From the NCBI RefSeq assembly GCF_000308575.1, contig NZ_BAFZ01000054.1:49131-113130 (forward strand): DNA of 64,000 nt, in the 5' to 3' direction. This document shows, in pieces, positions 1-10,583 of the stretch (the first letter of the stretch is position 1; the number at the start of each line of letters is the position of its first letter). Made by a program: the position numbers and the translations under genes. Below the pieces are notes generated by a model. It saw only the letters and a list, made by a program, of their open reading frames with translations, was not told where the DNA came from and made no database searches. The DNA comes from Nocardia exalbida NBRC 100660 (GTDB lineage Bacteria > Actinomycetota > Actinomycetes > Mycobacteriales > Mycobacteriaceae).

Positions 1-1208
1 TGCGGGCGCTCGGCGAATTGCTGACCTACCGGCCGATCTCGGGCAGTTTCGCGGAGTACGCGCACGAATTCCTCGGCCGCTTCGCCGGTTTCGTGACCGG
101 CTGGTCGTATTGGGCGGTGTGGGTGGCCACCTGCATGGCCGAGATCACCGTGGCGGGCAAGTACGTGGAGTACTGGTTCGACATTGCGCCGTGGGTCACC
201 GCACTGGTCGTGCTCGCGGTGATGTTCTGCGCCAACTTGATCTCGGTGCGGCTGTTCGGCGAGGGCGAGTTCTGGTTCTCCACCATCAAGGTGACCGCCA
301 TCGTCGGCATGATCCTGCTCGGCATCGGCGTGCTGCTGTTCGGTTTCGGTCACGCGCCCGACCCCACCGTCACCAATCTGTGGGCCGACGGGGGCGTGTT
401 CCCCAACGGTCTGGGTCAGTCGCTGCTGGTGTTGCAGATCGTGCTGTTCGCCTACGTCGGTGTGGAGTTGGTCGGCGTCACCGCGGGGGAGGCGCGCGAG
501 CCCCGCAAGACGCTGCGCAAGGCGATCAACACGCTTCCCTTCCGGATCGGCCTGTTCTATGTCGGCGCGCTCGTGGTGATCATGGCGGTGTCCAGCTGGC
601 GCACCTTCCACGCGGGCAAGAGCCCGTTCGTGGAGGTCTTCGAGCAGATCGGCATCCCGGGCGCGGCGGGCATCGTCAACTTCGTGCTGCTCACCGCGGC
701 ATTGTCGTCGTGCAACTCGGGGATCTACTCGACCGGCCGGATGCTGCGCACCCTCTCGCTGCGCGGCGAGGCGCCCGCCGGGCTGAGCAAGCTGAGCGCG
801 AACGCGGTGCCCTACACCGGGATCATCGCGTCCGCGGCGGCGATGGTGATCGGCGTGGTGGTCAACATCATCTCCCCGGACAAGGCGTTCGCCTACATCA
901 CCTCGGTGTCGACCATCGGCATCATCTTCGTCTGGGGCGTCATCCTGGTCTGTCACCTGCTCTACCGGGCCAAGGTGGCCCGCGGCGAGTTGCCCGCGAG
1001 CGACTACCGGCTGCCCGCCGCGCCCTACACCACCGTGCTGGCGCTGGCGTTCCTCGGGCTGGTGGTCGTGCTGCTGCTGTTCACCGACAGCGGGCGCACC
1101 GCGATCGTCGTCGGCGTGGTGTGGGCGGCGCTGGTGTCGGCCGGGTACCTCGCGCTGCGCAAGATCGGTAACTCCAGCACCGCGACCGACCCCGTGCGCA
1201 CCAGCTGA
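1..1208 (+). CDS. Amino acid permease (APC superfamily), 5' end outside window
   Basis: The reading frame is open from the first base and ends at 1208, so the N-terminus lies outside the window. About 400 residues are visible with roughly ten hydrophobic helices, and the first visible residues (RALGELLTYRPISGSFAEYA) are the TM1-TM3 signature of the AAT/GABA-permease branch of the APC superfamily. Such proteins import amino acids by proton symport across the cytoplasmic membrane. The motif GVTAGEAREPRK, typical of this branch, follows TM6. The substrate cannot be told from sequence; GABA, aromatic, basic or small neutral amino acids are all possible. It converges on the small membrane protein at 1222 with only 13 bp between the stops. 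Confidence 0.9.
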   Translation, partial: RALGELLTYRPISGSFAEYAHEFLGRFAGFVTGWSYWAVWVATCMAEITVAGKYVEYWFDIAPWVTALVVLAVMFCANLISVRLFGEGEFWFSTIKVTAIVGMILLGIGVLLFGFGHAPDPTVTNLWADGGVFPNGLGQSLLVLQIVLFAYVGVELVGVTAGEAREPRKTLRKAINTLPFRIGLFYVGALVVIMAVSSWRTFHAGKSPFVEVFEQIGIPGAAGIVNFVLLTAALSSCNSGIYSTGRMLRTLSLRGEAPAGLSKLSANAVPYTGIIASAAAMVIGVVVNIISPDKAFAYITSVSTIGIIFVWGVILVCHLLYRAKVARGELPASDYRLPAAPYTTVLALAFLGLVVVLLLFTDSGRTAIVVGVVWAALVSAGYLALRKIGNSSTATDPVRTS

Positions 1209-1221
1209 CGGGCGGCCATCG

Positions 1222-1599
1222 TTAGGCGGCCGCGAAGAGCGCGACAGCGCCGACCGTCTCCACCACGCCGTAGAACCAGGTCGGGTAGAAGGCCGTCCGC
1301 TCATCGAGCACGGCGGACGCCACCCGGCCGACGGCCATGCCCGCCAGCGCCGCGCCGACGGCGACCATGATCCCCCCGCGCAGCGTTCCCAGGCCCGCCG
1401 CGGCCACCGCGAGCACGGCCGCCATCGCGAGGCCGAAGCCGCCGTAGACGGCGCGCACTTCGTACCGGGCGCTCGCCTCGGTGAGCCGGATGCCGAACGG
1501 CCGAATCAGTGCGGCGGGCGCGGCGAGTGCGTACACGCCCATGCCGAGGAAGAAAACACCGATTACAGCGCACACTGCCTGTGCCACTGCGACCTCCAA
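1222..1599 (-). CDS. Small four-helix membrane protein (DUF4345-like)
   Basis: A 125-residue protein with four predicted transmembrane helices. The N-terminal pattern (GMGVYALAAP, then a conserved-looking E-x-R-A-V-Y-G-G before TM3) resembles the DUF4345 group of uncharacterised bacterial membrane proteins; the assignment is by eye. It has no charged catalytic motif and no visible operon partner, lying between the convergent permease and the MFS gene on the same strand. Function unknown. Confidence 0.75.
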   Translation of the reverse strand: MEVAVAQAVCAVIGVFFLGMGVYALAAPAALIRPFGIRLTEASARYEVRAVYGGFGLAMAAVLAVAAAGLGTLRGGIMVAVGAALAGMAVGRVASAVLDERTAFYPTWFYGVVETVGAVALFAAA

Positions 1600-1708
1600 C
1601 TCTCCGGTTCGGTTCGGGAAGCCCAGCTTGCGCCAGGGCCGGGGCCGGACGCTTCCGAAAACCCGCTGCCTCGAGTCGCGTCGGCGCTCGCCGGGCCTGC
1701 TTCGCGAG

Positions 1709-3118
1709 TCAGTCGGTCGCCCGCCGCCGGGGCATCATGGCCGCGGCCACGACCATGACAACGGCCATCACCGCGATCGTGACGAAGACCAGATGCACCG
1801 CCGAGGCCAGCGCGGCGGGCAGCGGGTGATCGGTGTGGCCGACCCGCGAATTCACGATCGCGCCGAACACCGCGACGCCCACCGCGCTGCCGATCGAGCG
1901 CGCGAACATGTTGGCGGAGGTCACCACGCCCCGTTCGGTCCATTCGGCGCTGGTCTGCGCCGCGATCAGGGTCGGAGTCGCGACCAGGCCCATACCGGTG
2001 CCGATGACGAAGCACGACGCGGCGACCTGCCACAGCGCCGAGTGCTCGGTGATCAGCAGCGTGCTCGCGGCGCCGACCGCCGCCAAGCCGCTGCCGATCA
2101 GGGCGGTCGCGCGGAAGCCGATGCGCAGGTACACCTTTCCGGCTTGGGACGCGGCCAGCGGCCAGCCCAGCGTGAGCGCGCCGACCGTCAGGCCCGCGAC
2201 CAGCGCACCCGTGCCGAGCACACCCTGGGTGAAGGTCGGCACATAGGAGGTCGCGCCGAGCAGGACGGCGCCGATCAGCACCGACACCAGGCTGCTGGCG
2301 ATCACCACCCGCCGGGTGAATACCCACAGCGGCAGGATCGGATTGCGCGCCCTGCGTTCGACCAGCCCGAACAGCACGAGCAGGAGCACGCCGCCCGCGA
2401 AGATCGCGACGCTCACCGGCGAGGACCACGCCCAGGCCTGGCCACCCTCGAGCAGCCCGAGGATCAACGCGCCCGCCCCCACCGCCAGCAGCGCCGCACC
2501 CGGATAGTCGACGCTCTGCCTGCGGCGCGGCGCGGCCTCGGCGAAAGTGCGCACCAGCATCCATCCGGCCAGCGCGCAGAGCGGAAGGTTGATCAGGAAG
2601 ATCCAGCGCCAGCTGACGTACTCGGCGAACAGGCCGCCCAGCAACGGGCCCGCCACGCTCGACATGGCCCACACGCTGGCCAGATATCCCTGGACCTTGG
2701 CGCGCTCCGACAGCGTGTACAAGTCGCCCGCGATCGTCATCGTCATCGGCTGGATCGCTCCGGCGCCGATGCCCTGGACGGCGCGGAAGACGATCAGCCC
2801 GAGCATGCTGGTCGCCACGCCGCACAGCAGCGAACCCAGTGCGAACATCGCGATCCCGAACAGGATCACGGGTTTACGCCCCACGGTGTCGGCGAGCTTG
2901 CCGTAGATCGGCACCGTCACCGCCTGCGCCAGCAGATAGATGGAGAACAACCAGGGGAACTGCGCGAAGCCGCCGAGGCTGTCGGTGATGGTGAGTACCG
3001 CCGTGGCGATGACCGTCGAGTCCAGCGCGACCAGCGCGGTCGCCAGCATCAGCGAGCCGAGGATGGCGCCGCGCTCGGATCGGAGCCCTACGGACGCCGT
3101 CACAGTCTCGGTCGCCAC
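1709..3118 (-). CDS. MFS drug exporter, DHA2 (14-helix) family
   Basis: A 469-residue major facilitator with about 14 hydrophobic helices. It shows the DHA2/EmrB signatures: LDSTVIATA in TM1, GKLADTVGRKPV in loop 2-3, VFRAVQGIGAGAI in TM4 and SVAGPLLGGLFAEYVSWRWIF (motif C, TM5, then the loop into TM6). These proteins expel lipophilic drugs or dyes by proton antiport. The start is a GTG at 3118, preceded by a GAGAGGGG ribosome site. No regulator is adjacent. It could be mistaken for a metabolite exporter, but the family assignment is firm. Confidence 0.93.
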   Translation of the reverse strand: MATETVTASVGLRSERGAILGSLMLATALVALDSTVIATAVLTITDSLGGFAQFPWLFSIYLLAQAVTVPIYGKLADTVGRKPVILFGIAMFALGSLLCGVATSMLGLIVFRAVQGIGAGAIQPMTMTIAGDLYTLSERAKVQGYLASVWAMSSVAGPLLGGLFAEYVSWRWIFLINLPLCALAGWMLVRTFAEAAPRRRQSVDYPGAALLAVGAGALILGLLEGGQAWAWSSPVSVAIFAGGVLLLVLFGLVERRARNPILPLWVFTRRVVIASSLVSVLIGAVLLGATSYVPTFTQGVLGTGALVAGLTVGALTLGWPLAASQAGKVYLRIGFRATALIGSGLAAVGAASTLLITEHSALWQVAASCFVIGTGMGLVATPTLIAAQTSAEWTERGVVTSANMFARSIGSAVGVAVFGAIVNSRVGHTDHPLPAALASAVHLVFVTIAVMAVVMVVAAAMMPRRRATD

Positions 3119-3294
3119 CGCGGCCCCTCTCGTTCGCCTGTCTAACCACCTCGAACGACCGTATCCGCCCTCCGGCTATTCCCGCACACGGATTTTTCGT
3201 GCTCGGAGCGGCCCGGCCACCGCGGCGGCGGTCCCGCGAGCAGCCCTGGCGAGGCGCCGGCGCGACTGTAATCGTCGGTGGCCGGCGCCCCGGG

Positions 3295-3695
3295 TCACCG
3301 GTGCGGGTCCGCCCCGGTCGGGGGCGGCTGTGCCTCGAGCACGGCGAGTTCCTCGTCGGTGAGCAGTCGCGAGCGGATCAGGAAGCGCACCCCTTCGGGC
3401 GCTTCCAGGGAGAATCCGCTGCCCCGGCCCGGCACCACATCGACGGTGAGATGGGTGTGCCGCCAATACTCGTACTGGTCGGCGCTCATCCAGAACGGGG
3501 TGTCCGCCGCCGCATACCCCAGCAGCACGTCGGACGCGCCGACCCGGAATTCGCCGCGCGGATAGCACATCGGCGCACTGCCGTCACAGCAGCCGCCGGA
3601 CTGATGGAACATCACCGGGCCGTGCTGCTCGATCAGTTGGCGCAGCAGCGCTCGCGCCGGTCCGGTGAACTCCACGCGACCGGCCGGATCCGGCA

Positions 3696-3696
<1 letters not shown>
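3295..3696 (-). CDS. DUF779 protein, partner of the aldehyde dehydrogenase
   Basis: A 133-residue protein of the DUF779 family. It has the family's Cys-rich motif HQSGGCCDGSAPMCYP (residues 31-46) and the YEYWRHTHLTVDVVPGRGSGFSLE block. Its ATG overlaps the stop of the upstream aldehyde dehydrogenase by one base (TGATG), so the two are translationally coupled. DUF779 genes are known almost only as partners of acetaldehyde dehydrogenases (in M. tuberculosis, Rv0458-Rv0459). The biochemical role is unknown; the clustered cysteines suggest metal or redox chemistry (inference). Confidence 0.92.
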
Positions 3697-5213
<1,517 letters not shown>

Positions 5214-5319
5214 GGCGGGTGACTCCTCGCTGGTTGCGGACGTGATGCGCACGGCGCGGCGGCCGTGATTCGGGTCACTATGCCTCGCGAGGGTTGACGA
5301 AACGTTGAGGCGCGCGAGC

Positions 5320-6522
5320 TCAGTCGCGCAGCGCGCCGTGCAGCCGGGCGGCCGCCAGCGCACGACGCCCGTCGCCCGCGGGCAGCAGGCGAAGCGCGTG
5401 TTCGTGGATCTCGATGTCGTGCGGTGCGCGCTCGCCGTAACGCAGCGCGTGCTCGACGTTTCCGCTGGACAGCACCGCGGTGCGTACGCCGACCGCCAGG
5501 TACTCGCGCCACTGCACGATGCCGGGGGTGTCCGAATCCGGCAGCAGCGGCCCGCGATACAGCTCGACCGCCGTGGCGGTGTCGCCCGCTTCGAGCGCGG
5601 CGAGCACGTCCACGGCGTCACAGGACAGCGGGCTCACCAGGCGATAGACCCGGCTGGCGATGTCGCCGCCGGTGGCGCGCCGCAGGTAGGACATCTCGGA
5701 TTTGAGCGTGCTGGCCCCCACCGGCCGGTCGCCGTACACCGCGAAGTGCAGACGTTCGTGGCTGAACCCGTCGGGTTCGAGTGCCAGCAGGGTCAGGATC
5801 TCCAGGTGCCTCGGGCGTAGCCGCACAGGTGCGCCGTCACGGATCAGGCGGGCGGCGCCGAGGCAGGTCAGCCGGACCCCGGGCGTGGTGATGCGATGGT
5901 GCAGCTTGGTCTCGATGGCGGTGACCAGGGTACGGGCGGTGGACATGGCCAGCGGGTGCGCGCGATCCCAGGTGGTGGACAGGTCCAGCACGCCGAGCTG
6001 ACGTCCGTCCGCGGCGCGGATCGGCGCGCAGTAGCAGACCCAGCCGTGCAGGGCGGCCACCAAGTGCTCGGCGGAGAACACGGTGTGCGGCCGCGCGGTG
6101 CGCAACGCCAGCGACAACGCGTTCGTGCCCATGTGCGCCTCGTCCCATCGACCGCCCGGCGCGAAGTTGACCTGTTCGGCGCGGCGGCGCATCACCGGAC
6201 CGCCGTGCGACCACAGGATAGTGCCGGTCTCGTCGGTGATCGCCGCGACGTAGTCCGCGCCTTCGGTGATGTCGCGCAATTGGTCGGTCAGCTCGGATAC
6301 CGGTGTGCGCAGCGGGGACTCGGCCCAGCGGGCGGCCACATCGGCGTCGGCATGGGGTGCGTGCTCGCACGCCGGATCGACGGTGCGCAACGATCGCAGC
6401 CACGATTGCGCGACCTCGCTGCGCAGCGCGGAATCGCCCTGCGGTGTCCCGGCGGGTATCCATCGGGACCACTCTTGTTCCAGTGCAGCGCGTCGCTGCG
6501 AGAGGGAACTGCGCTGTGCCAT
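5320..6522 (-). CDS. GAF-domain transcriptional regulator of the aldehyde dehydrogenase
   Basis: About 400 residues. The N-terminal third has the fold start seen in AcoR-type activators (EVAQSWLRS, then a GAF sensor with [14 protein letters not shown] and [14 protein letters not shown]). The C-terminal part ([20 protein letters not shown] ... [14 protein letters not shown]) is a winged-helix region of the OmpR/BTAD kind rather than the Fis helix and AAA+ domain of true AcoR. It probably senses an alcohol or aldehyde signal and controls the two genes downstream. The ATG at 6522 was chosen because similarity starts there; alternatives are ATG 6573 or 6570 and GTG 6585. There are 106 bp between it and exaC, enough for a separate promoter. 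Confidence 0.85.
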   Translation of the reverse strand: MAQRSSLSQRRAALEQEWSRWIPAGTPQGDSALRSEVAQSWLRSLRTVDPACEHAPHADADVAARWAESPLRTPVSELTDQLRDITEGADYVAAITDETGTILWSHGGPVMRRRAEQVNFAPGGRWDEAHMGTNALSLALRTARPHTVFSAEHLVAALHGWVCYCAPIRAADGRQLGVLDLSTTWDRAHPLAMSTARTLVTAIETKLHHRITTPGVRLTCLGAARLIRDGAPVRLRPRHLEILTLLALEPDGFSHERLHFAVYGDRPVGASTLKSEMSYLRRATGGDIASRVYRLVSPLSCDAVDVLAALEAGDTATAVELYRGPLLPDSDTPGIVQWREYLAVGVRTAVLSSGNVEHALRYGERAPHDIEIHEHALRLLPAGDGRRALAAARLHGALRD

Positions 6523-6757
6523 CTCCGCGGATCCTGTGTCTTCGCTCCGATCGTCTCCGTGCTCTCCCATCATGCCCCAGCACACGGCCGGGCATTCCGT
6601 TTCGGCGCGACGTCCACGGATCTGGACGAACGACGATCGGGTCGCCGCGTTCCCCTGGGCCGACCAGCGCGAAAGTACGCGGACACCCAGGCAATCCCGG
6701 CGGCGCGACCGGCGATCGGTGTGCGGCCGTCTTCCCGCCGCACACCGACTCGGCCGA

Positions 6758-7312
6758 TTACGGCGTGGAGAAACCGATCAGCGCACCGATGCCCGCCCCG
6801 ATCGGAACGGTGACCAGCGCGCCGACTCCGCCGAGGAAGAAGCCGATCACGGCGCCGATGCCCGCGCCGATGAGGGCCCCGATACCGGCGTTGTACTGCT
6901 TGCGCGCGAGCGTTTCGTCCTCACCGACGAACTGGGTGAGGCGCTCGCTGGTCGCGGGCGCGTCGACCGGCGTCACCGTGAGGGTGCGGCCCGCATCGGT
7001 GATCGTGGGCGCCAGCCCGTGCGCCGCGCCGGAGGCCTGGAACGCCAAGGGCATGGTCGCGACGACCTGTCCCGTCCCGTTGCGCAGTTCGACGGCGCCC
7101 GCGTCGGCCGTCAACGCGAAGGTGCCCGCGTCGAGGGTGGTGACCACCCCCGTGCCGTCGGCGGCGGGAGCCGAGGTGAAACCGATTCCCTGCTCGACGC
7201 CGTGCACGCTGACCTGTGCCGGTGCCGCGGGCTGTGCGTGCGCGACACCCGTCGCTATTCCGGTGGCTCCGACCGCCAGCAGGGCGGTTGCGGCGAATCT
7301 GTTGACTCTCAT
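6758..7312 (-). CDS. Secreted protein with C-terminal glycine-rich hydrophobic domain
   Basis: A 184-residue protein with an N-terminal signal peptide (MRVNRFAATALLAVGATGIATG, cut near AHAQP). It has a middle beta-rich domain of about 100 residues and a C-terminal repeat-like hydrophobic tail (GALIGAGIGAVIGFFLGGVGALVTV...GIGALIGF) like the glycine-zipper tails of small nocardial secreted proteins. The tail could insert in a membrane or oligomerise (inference). I know no characterised homologue. The start at 7312 places the signal peptide correctly; a second in-frame ATG at 7327 would add five residues. Confidence 0.75.
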   Translation of the reverse strand: MRVNRFAATALLAVGATGIATGVAHAQPAAPAQVSVHGVEQGIGFTSAPAADGTGVVTTLDAGTFALTADAGAVELRNGTGQVVATMPLAFQASGAAHGLAPTITDAGRTLTVTPVDAPATSERLTQFVGEDETLARKQYNAGIGALIGAGIGAVIGFFLGGVGALVTVPIGAGIGALIGFSTP

Positions 7313-7327
7313 CGTTTTTCCCCACAT

Positions 7328-7914
7328 AGTCGTGTCGGCCACGAGTGCCGACGAATCCCCAAGATGCCGGTTCTCGGCCCCACCCATTCTGGCCGTAGGG
7401 CTTTCGTGAAGCAATCGTTCTGCGAATTTCACGAAAAATCGGTGACATGCCCGCACCCGGGGCGCTACTGAATTACGCACGGGCATCGCTTGTTTCGCTG
7501 TCCGATTCAGCCGAATTGCAGAATGTGTGCTGATTCGTCTGGCGTCGAGCAATATTCGCGCAGCGGACGCAGATATCTCCGGAAAATTCAGACGTGACAA
7601 CCGGTTCGGTACGCGTTCGTCGGTCGAGCGCTGCCGGGGTGCTGGGTTCACCGCCGCCCGGTTCGAGATCGGAGGGGTGAACTTCGCCGCTCGGGCGGTC
7701 GCTGGGCGCGACGCCCTGATTCGAGGCCGCTGCGGGGTTGCGGCACTCGATCCGGAGATCGCGTCGGTACGTGTGGCCACCGGGCTCGGGGATCGATTTC
7801 GCCAGGTGCCAAATGATTCCGGGGCCGCGCTCATGCGGAGCCCGGCCGCGAAGAAGGCAGCAGGGTCGGCGGCGCGGAGCCGGAATCATCTGGCGTACTG
7901 CGGGAGCGCTCCGC
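7328..7914. other. 587-bp intergenic region with a large inverted repeat
   Basis: No convincing gene was found on either strand; the long open frames here are GC-composition shadows. The one clear structure is an imperfect 22-bp inverted repeat near its right end, listed separately. The part next to 7312 must hold the promoter of the secreted-protein gene. Confidence 0.6.
7809..7893. repeat. 22-bp inverted repeat (possible terminator or REP-like element)
   Basis: The left arm 7809-7830 and right arm 7872-7893 are reverse complements at 19 of 22 positions. They share a perfect core ATGATTCCGG/CCGGAATCAT, with 41 bp between. The element lies 22 bp past the stop of the Gly/Trp-rich secreted-protein gene (minus strand). 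It could end that transcript or be a dispersed palindromic element. Confidence 0.6.
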
Positions 7915-8247
7915 TCAGAACGCACTACCGGTGCCGGGGAGCATCCAGGCGATGCCGGGCCAGATGCCGAACGGGCTGCCGTAGAAGCCGAACGGGTTGC
8001 CCCCGTAGCCGTAACCGCCCCAGCCACCCCAGCCGCCGTAACCGCCCCACCCGCCGTGGTGGCCCCAGCCGCCGTGGCGGTGCCAGCCGCCGTGGACCTC
8101 CTGCGCCTGGCTCACCTGCGCGACGGCCGGCTGCTGCGCCATCGCGGGCGCGGCGACCGCGGCGACGGGGGTCAGTGCGAGCGCGGCGACCATCGCCACG
8201 CGGACAACCGCTCGCCGGGCGCGTCCGGTCTCGACGTCGTGAATCAT
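7915..8247 (-). CDS. Small secreted Gly/Trp/His-rich protein
   Basis: A 110-residue protein. Residues 1-38 form a signal peptide ending near PAMAQQ. The middle (about 48-85) is a low-complexity run of HGGWGHHGG, GGYGGWGGW and GYGYGG units, and the short C-terminus (FGIWPGIAWMLPGTGSAF) is hydrophobic. The start at 8247 is set by a good GAGGGAG ribosome site; upstream in-frame codons would bury the signal peptide. No function is known. Gly/His/Trp-rich exported proteins may bind metal or cell-wall material (inference). A strong palindrome lies about 80 bp upstream. Confidence 0.72.
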   Translation of the reverse strand: MIHDVETGRARRAVVRVAMVAALALTPVAAVAAPAMAQQPAVAQVSQAQEVHGGWHRHGGWGHHGGWGGYGGWGGWGGYGYGGNPFGFYGSPFGIWPGIAWMLPGTGSAF

Positions 8248-8328
8248 CGGTACTCCCTCACTTCGGTACGTCTTCGTCCGGTCGGTGACCGATTCGGAGG
8301 TCATCGACCCAATCTAACCAATGCGTAT

Positions 8329-8352
8329 CGTACCGTTGAATAACGGTACATT
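8329..8352. promoter_or_regulatory. Palindromic operator-like site, copy 1 of a shared 24-bp element
   Basis: Contains the perfect palindrome GTACCGTTGAATAACGGTAC (8330-8349, 8-bp arms, 4-bp centre). It lies between the secreted-protein gene (minus, start 8247) and the DinB-like gene (plus, start 8466). The surrounding 24 bases match 34600-34623 at 19 positions, upstream of another small exported protein. The symmetry suggests a dimeric TetR/GntR-class repressor site. Confidence 0.6.
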
Positions 8353-8465
8353 CAATGTGGTTCGATCGTGCGAGAATTTCCTCCCCGCGGAGCGTCGCCG
8401 GTCGTGACGGGTGGTCGCGCTGGGTACCGTCGGTGGCAGCGGACCACCCGAGAAGGAGTCGATAG

Positions 8466-8978
8466 ATGGCTACCAGTGCCGATGTGCTCACCGACGCCTA
8501 CGAGCGGATCAAGGAGGTGGTGCACGAAGCGGTGGACGGGCTGGCGGACGACCACCTCGTCCACCGGATCGATCCGGGCGCCAACTCGATCGCGTGGCTG
8601 ATCTGGCATCTGACCCGCGTGCAAGACGACCACCTCGCGGAAGTGGCAGGCACCGAGCAGGTCTGGACCGCGCAGGGCTGGTACGACCGCTTCGACCTGC
8701 CCATCGACGCGGCAGCGACCGGCTACGGTGACCGCCCCGCCGACGTGGCCGTCATCCGGGCGTCGGCCGAATCGCTCGCGGGCTACTACGACGCGGTGCA
8801 CGAACAGACGCTGCGTTTCGTCCGGAAATTGACCGACAGCGATCTGGACCGTGTCGTCGACGTCCGGTGGGAGCCGCCGGTGACGCTGGGTGTGCGGCTG
8901 GTCAGCGTGATCTCCGATGATCTCCAGCATGCGGGCCAGGCGGCGTTTCTGCGCGGCGTGCTGGAACGGACGGAGTAA
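8466..8978 (+). CDS. DinB/DUF664 family protein (possible mycothiol-dependent enzyme)
   Basis: A 170-residue four-helix-bundle protein of the DinB/DUF664 superfamily. The putative metal ligands are conserved: His in WLIWHLTRVQDDH and His in DDLQHAGQAAFLRG near the C-terminus. In mycothiol-producing actinomycetes members of this fold act as mycothiol S-transferases or mycothiol-dependent isomerases; others are damage-induced proteins of unknown role. The ATG is preceded by GAAGGAG at good spacing. It stands alone. Confidence 0.85.
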   Translation: MATSADVLTDAYERIKEVVHEAVDGLADDHLVHRIDPGANSIAWLIWHLTRVQDDHLAEVAGTEQVWTAQGWYDRFDLPIDAAATGYGDRPADVAVIRASAESLAGYYDAVHEQTLRFVRKLTDSDLDRVVDVRWEPPVTLGVRLVSVISDDLQHAGQAAFLRGVLERTE

Positions 8979-9047
8979 CCGGCACCGGGAAGTCCGCGAC
9001 CCGTGCGCGGCCCTCGTCGTGCCGTAGGTTGATGCCGCGCAAGCCGA

Positions 9048-10568
9048 ATGTTCACAGAGAGTGCCGTCGTGGTCGTGAAGAGTGTTCTGGTCGGTGTCGC
9101 CGTGCTCGTTCTCGTGGGCGTCGTCGTGCTCACGGTCGTCGGCGCCCACTGGTATATCTGGCGGCGGCTCGTGCGGGACACGACCGCGGCGCGGTCCCGC
9201 GCGCGGCGCGTCGGCACCGCCATCGTGCTGACCGGGCCATTGCTGCTGTTGGGCGCGACAGTGGCGGAGCTGGCGTCCGCCCCCTTCGCGGTGGTCCGGA
9301 TCATCGCTTGGCCCGGCTATCTGTGGGGCGCGTTGTTCATGTACCTGCTGCTGGCGCTGGCGGTCGGCGAGCCGATCCGGATCCTCGCGCTACGCCGGTT
9401 CGATCGGGGCCGGGCGGTACCGAACCGGGAATCTGTTGCGGAGATCGATTCCGTCCCGGAGTCTTCCGGGGGGAGCGGTTCCGAAGAGGCATCTGCCGGG
9501 GGAAGCGGTTCGGCGTCGGAGTCTTCCGTGGGGAGCGGTTCCGGACGGGCGTCTGTTGTGGGGAGCGGTTTCGCGTCGGAGTCTGTTGTGGGGAGCGGTT
9601 CCGGACGGGCGTCTGCCGCGGGAAGCGATTCCGCGTCGAAGTCTCCTGCGGAACACGGCTCTGCGCGGGAGTCACCGACGGGAGCCGGTTCCGCGCCGGA
9701 GGCACTGCCGGCCACGGCCCCTCCCGCCGAGTCCCCGAAGCGCCTACCGCGCCGCGTCTTCGTCTCGCGGGTGGTGAGCGGCGCCGCCGTCGCCGCCGCG
9801 GCGGCCACCGTCGGAATCGGCGCCTACGGCGTCCTGGACGGACCGAGCGTCAAGCGCGTCGCCGTGCCGCTGGCGAAGTTGCCGCGCCGGGCCGACGGGT
9901 TCCGCATCGCGGTGGTCAGCGACGTGCATCTCGGTCCGATCCTGGGGCGCGGCTTCGCGCAGCGAGTGGTGCGCAGTGTCAACGACACCCAGCCCGACCT
10001 CATCGCGGTCGTCGGCGACCTGGTGGACGGCAGCGTCGAGCACCTGCGATCGGCCGTCGAGCCGCTGGCCGGGCTGCGTGCCCGCCACGGCGCGTTCTTC
10101 GTGACCGGCAACCACGAGTACTTCTCCGGCGCCGAGCAATGGGTGGAGCATGTTCAGGAACTCGGCATGCATCTGCTCGCGAACGCCCGCACCGAGCTGC
10201 CCGGATTCGACATGGCCGGGGTGAACGACGTACAGGGCGAACGCATCGGGCAGGGACCGGATTTCGGCAAGGCGCTCGGGGACCGCGACCGGGCGCGCAC
10301 CGCGGTGCTGCTGGCGCATCAGCCCGTGCTGATCGAGGACGCGGTGGCGCACGGCGTCGATCTGCAGCTGTCCGGCCATACCCACGGCGGCCAGCTCTGG
10401 CCCGGCAATTACCTTGCCGGGCTGGCGAATCCGACCGTCGCCGGGCTGGAGCGATACGGCGATACGCAGCTGTACGTGTCCCGGGGAGCCGGGGCGTGGG
10501 GCCCGCCGGTGCGGGTGGGCGCGCCCTCGGACATCACCGTCGTGAAACTCGTATCGCTCCAGGCTTGA
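9048..10568 (+). CDS. Membrane metallophosphoesterase (YaeI-like) with Ser/Gly repeat linker
   Basis: A 506-residue protein. It has three hydrophobic segments in residues 1-115, then a Ser/Gly/Ala repeat region (about 135-215), a further hydrophobic segment near 240-262, and a C-terminal calcineurin-like phosphoesterase domain. The domain shows all metal-binding motifs: SDVHLG, GDLVDG, GNHEY, LAHQP and GHTHGGQ. The catalytic domain probably faces outside and hydrolyses a phosphoester or phospholipid (related to YaeI/YkuE; inference). Frame choice between 9460 and 9710 is secure because both flanks are in one frame. The repeat region is the oddity. Confidence 0.9.
   Translation: MFTESAVVVVKSVLVGVAVLVLVGVVVLTVVGAHWYIWRRLVRDTTAARSRARRVGTAIVLTGPLLLLGATVAELASAPFAVVRIIAWPGYLWGALFMYLLLALAVGEPIRILALRRFDRGRAVPNRESVAEIDSVPESSGGSGSEEASAGGSGSASESSVGSGSGRASVVGSGFASESVVGSGSGRASAAGSDSASKSPAEHGSARESPTGAGSAPEALPATAPPAESPKRLPRRVFVSRVVSGAAVAAAAATVGIGAYGVLDGPSVKRVAVPLAKLPRRADGFRIAVVSDVHLGPILGRGFAQRVVRSVNDTQPDLIAVVGDLVDGSVEHLRSAVEPLAGLRARHGAFFVTGNHEYFSGAEQWVEHVQELGMHLLANARTELPGFDMAGVNDVQGERIGQGPDFGKALGDRDRARTAVLLAHQPVLIEDAVAHGVDLQLSGHTHGGQLWPGNYLAGLANPTVAGLERYGDTQLYVSRGAGAWGPPVRVGAPSDITVVKLVSLQA
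9460..9700 (+). repeat. Tandem 30/60-bp repeats coding a Ser/Gly linker
   Basis: Within the metallophosphoesterase gene, units of about 30 bp recur. The core GGGGAGCGGTTCCG is followed alternately by GACGGGCGTCTG and CGTCGGAGTCT, making a 60-bp higher-order period. The protein pattern alternates SESVVGSGSG with RASVVGSGFA. Units at the centre are nearly identical and those at the edges have drifted, as in a variable-number repeat. Confidence 0.8.
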
Positions 10569-10583
10569 CCGCGACTCTCGCCG

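Noticed and set aside
1481..3145. Long plus-strand open frame opposite the DHA2 exporter
   Set aside because: Arg/His/Gln-rich composition with no domain; it mirrors the minus-strand exporter, which has clear membrane helices and motifs.
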